From NCBI GenBank assembly GCA_021827885.1, contig JAKAUD010000189.1:1-18642 (forward strand): a stretch of 18,642 nucleotides of DNA. The letters run 5' to 3'. Below are positions 15,792-18,642 of this stretch, piece after piece (the stretch's first letter is position 1; each line of letters starts with the position of its first letter). The position numbers and the translations under genes were made by a program. The notes beneath the pieces are model-generated. The model saw nothing but the letters and a program-made list of their open reading frames with translations. It made no database searches and was not told the DNA's origin. Origin of the DNA: Thermoplasmata archaeon (GTDB lineage Archaea > Thermoplasmatota > Thermoplasmata > Thermoplasmatales > Thermoplasmataceae).

Positions 15792-16094
15792 TCACCCTGT
15801 AGCGTCCAAGTTTTTTTTCAGTTCAAGATTCTCGGAGGCGATCTCCGCAATGGTGTCCTTGAGCATTGTGATCTCAGCCTGCATATCCCCGATCCGTTTA
15901 TTTGCAGGTATCTCTTTCCTTCCCCTGTCATCGAATATGCCTGATGACCTGATCAGTTTCTCCTTCTAGGAATAGAACCTTGCAGGCTTGATGCCGTATT
16001 TCCTGCACAGTTCGGATATCTGGATGGTTCCGCTCAGTCCTTCAATTACGATTTTCATTTTTTCTTCAGGCCTGTATACCTTCCTCTCTGTCAT
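15792..16094 (-). pseudogene. IS3-like transposase OrfA with premature stop
   Basis: A 101-codon frame from the ATG at 16094 to TGA at 15792-15794, five bases from the OrfB start. It encodes MTERKVYRPEEKMKIVIEGL, then the helix-turn-helix TIQISELCRKYGIKPARFYS, a TAG stop at codon 43 (15966-15968) where a tryptophan is expected (FYS-W-KEKL), then a coiled coil, MQAEITMLKDTIAEIASENL, with heptad Leu/Ile spacing. OrfA binds the IS ends and in intact IS3 elements is fused to OrfB by frameshifting. The single stop makes this copy inactive. Confidence 0.75.
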
Positions 16095-16137
16095 ATATAA
16101 AGCGTAGAACTGAATGTATCTTAATTAATTTTGCAAA

Positions 16138-16482
16138 TTGTCTCAAGATGCGAGACACATTTCAGATGTGAGGTTGATACACGTGATCCTGGATAATTAC
16201 TGCACACACAAGAGGTACGATGAATGGCTACAAAAGCATCCAGACGTTAAATTTCATTATACACCGACATCAACCAGCTGGCTCAATCAGGCAGAGATAT
16301 GTTTCTCCATATTTTCTAGATCCACCCTGAAAGGGGCAAGTTTAGAGAGTAGAGATTGACTCGCCACATCCATTGAGGATTACGTGAGGGAGTACAACAA
16401 GCATCCGATGCCATACAAGTGGCGTAGGAGGGAAGTGAAAGGGTCTCAGATAAGAGATACTATCATCACTTTACGCAATTGA
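16138..16482 (+). pseudogene. IS630-family transposase, C-terminal fragment
   Basis: The first piece reads RLIHVILDNYCTHKRYDEWL with the second catalytic Asp in LDNY, then FHYTPTSTSWLNQAEICFS with the Glu in NQAE, both diagnostic of DDE_3/IS630. After a TGA at 16357-16359 the same frame continues with LATSIEDYVREYNKHPMPYK, then WRRREVKGSQIRDTI, and ends at TGA 16480-16482. The N-terminal half, including the first Asp, is missing. The fragment starts directly beside the IS3-like right end, so that element, or a deletion associated with it, probably removed the 5' part; the missing half is not on the other side of the IS3 element. Confidence 0.75.
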
Positions 16483-16583
16483 GTATAGTAGTCAGAATCA
16501 CAATATAGGGGTAGATCTAACAATAGAGGTTTCAATTCTATAATAGGTCAGTGCGGGTTTCGCTCGTGCGTGTTTCGGAAAGT

Positions 16584-16594
16584 TTTAAATGATA
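16584..16594 (+). promoter_or_regulatory. Possible TATA box for the DPM1-like glycosyltransferase
   Basis: TTTAAATGATA, within a longer AT run to 16605, lies about 31 bases before the ATG at 16620. The first in-frame ATG (16596) falls inside this AT run, which argues that translation begins later. Confidence 0.4.
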
Positions 16595-16619
16595 TATGTA
16601 TATAACAACCTACCTATTT

Positions 16620-17435
16620 ATGCTTAATGAGAAAAGGGGGCAGGAACTGGTTCGAGATGACCAGATAAACCCGTTGTTGATGAGGACTTTTTCCATCATA
16701 ATACCTGCCTACAATGAAGAAAAACGTATTGCGCCTGTGCTTGAAGAGATTTCTTATTACATCCACTCCAACGGGTTGCCTTGGGATGTCATCATAGCGG
16801 TTGACGGGAACGATGGCACTGCAAATGTAGTTAAAAAAATGTCCCTGACTTATCCGTTTATCTCGATTCAGCGTGGCTACGGAAGAAGCGGCAAGGGAAG
16901 TGCAATAAAGCGTGGGCTTAACGTGGCAAAGGGCGATTTTGTGATATTCATGGATGCTGATGGAAGCATAAAACTCAGCGGTATCCTAGAACATCTGGTC
17001 TCCACCCAGAATTACGATGCAATAGTGTTCGACAGGTACTCGTTTCACGGTAACAGAATTCCAATTGTGAGAAGGGTCGCCAGCCGAGGATTCAACATCC
17101 TGGTGAAGGCAATACTCGGCGTCCGTGTCAATGATACCCAGTGCGGCTACAAGATCATGAAGACTGAATACGCCAAGAAAGCATTCCGGAAGATATGCAT
17201 AACCAACACCTTCTTCGATGTCGCGCTGATATTCTACCTGAAGAAGATCGGTGCGAGGATTATGGAGATTCCCGTCGGATATAATCACGAAGGAGAGAGC
17301 AAATTTAACGTCGTTTCTGAAATACTCGGGCAAGGTTCGTCGCTGCTTGCGTTCCGCATCAGGAACTCCCGCTTTTACAGATATGTTCCCAAGCAGCTTG
17401 TCGATCTCTATTACAGAAAATTCAGGTGGATTTAA
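16620..17435 (+). CDS. Family 2 glycosyltransferase, dolichyl-phosphate sugar synthase-like
   Basis: The frame opens at 16596; I choose the ATG at 16620 (271 residues) for its spacing to the TATA-like run. The ATG at 16680, just before RTFSIIIPAYNEEKRIAPVL, is also possible. The GT2 donor-binding start is IIIPAYNEEKRI, followed by IIAVDGNDGTANVV, GYGRSGKGSAIKRGLNVAKG, the DXD-type FMDADGSIKLSGI, DTQCGYKIMKT and IPVGYNHEGESKFNVV. This is the DPM1/ALG5/GtrB pattern of enzymes that move a sugar from a nucleotide onto dolichyl phosphate at the inner membrane face. No C-terminal membrane helices are present, as in soluble DPM1-type members. It would supply the lipid-linked sugar that a GT-C protein, such as the one ending at 7867, could use outside. 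It is more GC-rich than the other glycan genes, suggesting a different history. Confidence 0.85.
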   Translation: MLNEKRGQELVRDDQINPLLMRTFSIIIPAYNEEKRIAPVLEEISYYIHSNGLPWDVIIAVDGNDGTANVVKKMSLTYPFISIQRGYGRSGKGSAIKRGLNVAKGDFVIFMDADGSIKLSGILEHLVSTQNYDAIVFDRYSFHGNRIPIVRRVASRGFNILVKAILGVRVNDTQCGYKIMKTEYAKKAFRKICITNTFFDVALIFYLKKIGARIMEIPVGYNHEGESKFNVVSEILGQGSSLLAFRIRNSRFYRYVPKQLVDLYYRKFRWI

Positions 17436-17783
17436 TTCAAACTGTTTTCAGCCTTGTATTTCTGAAACATTTTACCGATCGCTTTTTTGTAGTCATATTC
17501 GGCTTTGAAAGCAAGTTCACTTACCCTTTTTAACATGTCAGCCCAAGTGAACATTTGATATGATTTCAGGGAATTTGGAACATGCACAATCTTCGATTTC
17601 GATCCAGTGATCTGCTTCGGCATTCCGGCAATGATATTATAGTCAGTTGAAATGTCAGTGCCAACGTTATACCATTCCCCCGGCTTGCCATTCAGAAATG
17701 CAAGCCGCGTGCATTTCACATTGTCATCAATATAGATGAACTCTCTCCTCTGTGTTCCGCTACCATATACAATAATAGTGATC
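17432..17783 (-). pseudogene. NAD-dependent sugar epimerase, 3' fragment cut by an IS3-family element
   Basis: From the junction at 17783 the minus strand encodes IVYGSGTQRREFIYIDDNVK, then CTRLAFLNGKPGEWYNVGT and VHVPNSLKSYQMFTWADM, ending KYKAENSLN and TAA at 17432-17434. This matches the C-terminal third of UDP-sugar epimerases (compare GDGKQSKEFLHVSD and YNVGSEQ in the intact gene at 10976-11953). The Rossmann domain and YxxxK are missing because the element beginning at 17784 interrupts the gene; the 5' part may lie beyond the right edge. Its stop overlaps that of the convergent glycosyltransferase by four bases. Confidence 0.8.
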
Positions 17784-17791
17784 TGAACCCC

Positions 17792-18642
17792 TTAATTTTG
17801 GACAGATATTCTATCGTCCAGTGAGACATTTTCTTTCAACCTCCTTTTTCTCTCGATCCTGTTCTTCAATGTTCTTTCCCCCTTTCTGTTCCTCTCTTCC
17901 AGGAATTCGTTCCAGAAATTCGCACTTTCAGTCCATCTCCTTTCAAATTCATCCAGTGAAAAATAATCAAAGGATGAATGTGGCATGACTGTATTGTAAT
18001 CGTTGAATGCATATTCCAGAAGTTTCTGAGCATCCTGGAATGTTTCAATATTGCCATTGTCCTCGAGAGTGTGCTTCTGTATGTATTCTGATCTTATTCC
18101 GAATAATTTCATAGATTCCCTTGAGATATACTATGGACCGTTATCGGTTCTGAGAACAAGGTCATGTGGAATCGTACCCGGAAATCTGACTGCACATGCT
18201 TTTTCTACGGCTTTCAATGCATCCGTTGCTGTGCACTCTGGAGAATTCATATGATATCCATTTCTTGCTGAAACAGTCTTTATGCTCATAAGATAGTGCA
18301 TTTCATCTCTGGCAGTGCTGACTTAGTGGATGTCAGTCTCCCAGAGCCTGTTTATGTCCTCAGGCTTTATGAAATCCTTTTTCCCGGTTCTTTTCTTGTG
18401 ACATGCATACGGAAGTGCAAGATTGTTTTTCCTCATGATCCGCCTGACTATCTTAATGTTCGCATGAATGCCGGCGTTTACAATTTTGAAAAAGGGAAAG
18501 AATATCGGTCTCTTTATAGGAAAAAAACATAAACCTCAAATTGCTGTATAACTATTGTTATACAGCAAGCAATCTCAGGAATTCACTTATCTGGAAAAAT
18601 CTCCATGAGTGCAAATGCCGGAACTTTCTCCTCCCCTGCTTT
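17792..18642 (-). pseudogene. IS3-family transposase OrfB with stops and an internal deletion
   Basis: Read from the right: NIKIVRRIMRKNNLALPYAC, then KPEDINRLWETDIH with a stop where Tyr or Trp is expected (first Asp in ETDI), YLMSIKTVSARNGYHMNSPE, and FPGTIPHDLVLRTDNGP with a stop where Gln is usual (second Asp in TDNG). Then comes the 17792-18112 frame: HTLEDNGNIETFQDAQKLLE with the Glu in IETF, and YNTVMPHSSFDYFSLDEFER. About 20 residues normally found between IETFH and ETFQDA are missing, suggesting a deletion between short repeats. The part to the right of about 18530 is hard to read and includes a perfect palindrome. Inactive. Confidence 0.75.
18541..18568. repeat. Perfect 12-bp inverted repeat with 4-nt loop
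   Basis: TTGCTGTATAAC (18541-18552), loop TATT, GTTATACAGCAA (18557-18568). The arms are exactly complementary. It lies inside the decayed IS3-family transposase, where the reading frame is lost, so it is probably an insertion or an end of a small element rather than coding sequence. Confidence 0.6.

Larger units (their letters stand above)
14820..16134 (-). mobile_element. IS3-like insertion sequence, degenerate
   Basis: Imperfect terminal inverted repeats frame a two-gene transposase. The left end reads GCAAAACAATTAAGGGACAG (14820-14839). The right end, read on the minus strand from 16134, is GCAAAATTAATTAAGATACA. The shared parts are GCAAAA, AATTAAG, ACA and TTC. The length of 1315 bp fits the family. 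Its left end is 29 bases from the 5' end of intron 3, and its right end abuts the IS630 fragment. Confidence 0.6.
17784..18642 (-). mobile_element. IS3-family (IS150-like) element, 3' part, running off the right edge
   Basis: The end sequence TGAACCCCTTAATTTTGGAC begins at 17784, with the TGAACC start typical of this family. It directly follows the broken epimerase. The transposase stop lies inside the terminal repeat (17792-17794). The other end is outside the window. Confidence 0.65.

Noticed and set aside
1..18642. CRISPR arrays, tRNA or rRNA genes
   Set aside because: No regularly spaced repeats, no cloverleaf with GGTTC-type T-loop and no rRNA-like conserved blocks were seen on either strand by eye.

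Overview
The window looks archaeal, most likely from the Thermoplasmatales (Ferroplasma/Cuniculiplasma-like). Arginine is mostly AGG/AGA, ATA is a common isoleucine codon, AT-rich TATA-like boxes lie about 20-32 bases before plausible starts, and one membrane protein carries an outside domain full of N-glycosylation sequons. The lineage is inferred from style; no marker gene is present.

Two kinds of DNA are interleaved. (a) AT-rich, intact genes for surface glycan synthesis: a SAM methyltransferase (967-1644, -), a GT2 glycosyltransferase (3297-4310, +), a large GT-C-like membrane protein (about 5630-7867, +), a GT4 glycosyltransferase and a UDP-sugar epimerase forming a two-gene operon (9789-11953, -), a DPM1/ALG5-like GT2 (about 16620-17435, +), and the 3' part of a second epimerase (17432-17783, -) cut by an insertion sequence. 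(b) More GC-rich and mostly broken mobile elements between them: IS110 (1-873), an IS4/IS701-like relic (4368-about 5520), an IS1634 relic (7881-9680), an IS3-like element (14820-16134), an IS630 fragment (16138-16482) and the end of a second IS3-family element (17784 to the right edge).

The most interesting structure is a set of three related group II introns. Intron 1 (1928-about 2885, +) is a 3'-truncated copy with a 7-bp IBS1-EBS1 match. On the minus strand at 12027-14790 there is a nested pair. An outer intron, whose reverse transcriptase is reduced to 67 codons, holds a full-length RT-encoding intron (12065-13882) inside its domain VI. Removing the inner intron restores a domain VI whose branch-point A lies 7 nt from the 3' end, as in the inner intron, and both introns end in CUAC. 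The inner RT is full length but reads YSDE instead of YADD at its active site. This twintron lies just upstream of the TATA-like box of the epimerase-GT4 operon.

Together the intact genes look like part of a pathway that activates a sugar, builds a glycan and transfers it outside the membrane, in a region repeatedly broken and rearranged by transposons and retro-introns. The short ORFs within the intron RNAs and opposite the IS relics are not listed as genes.
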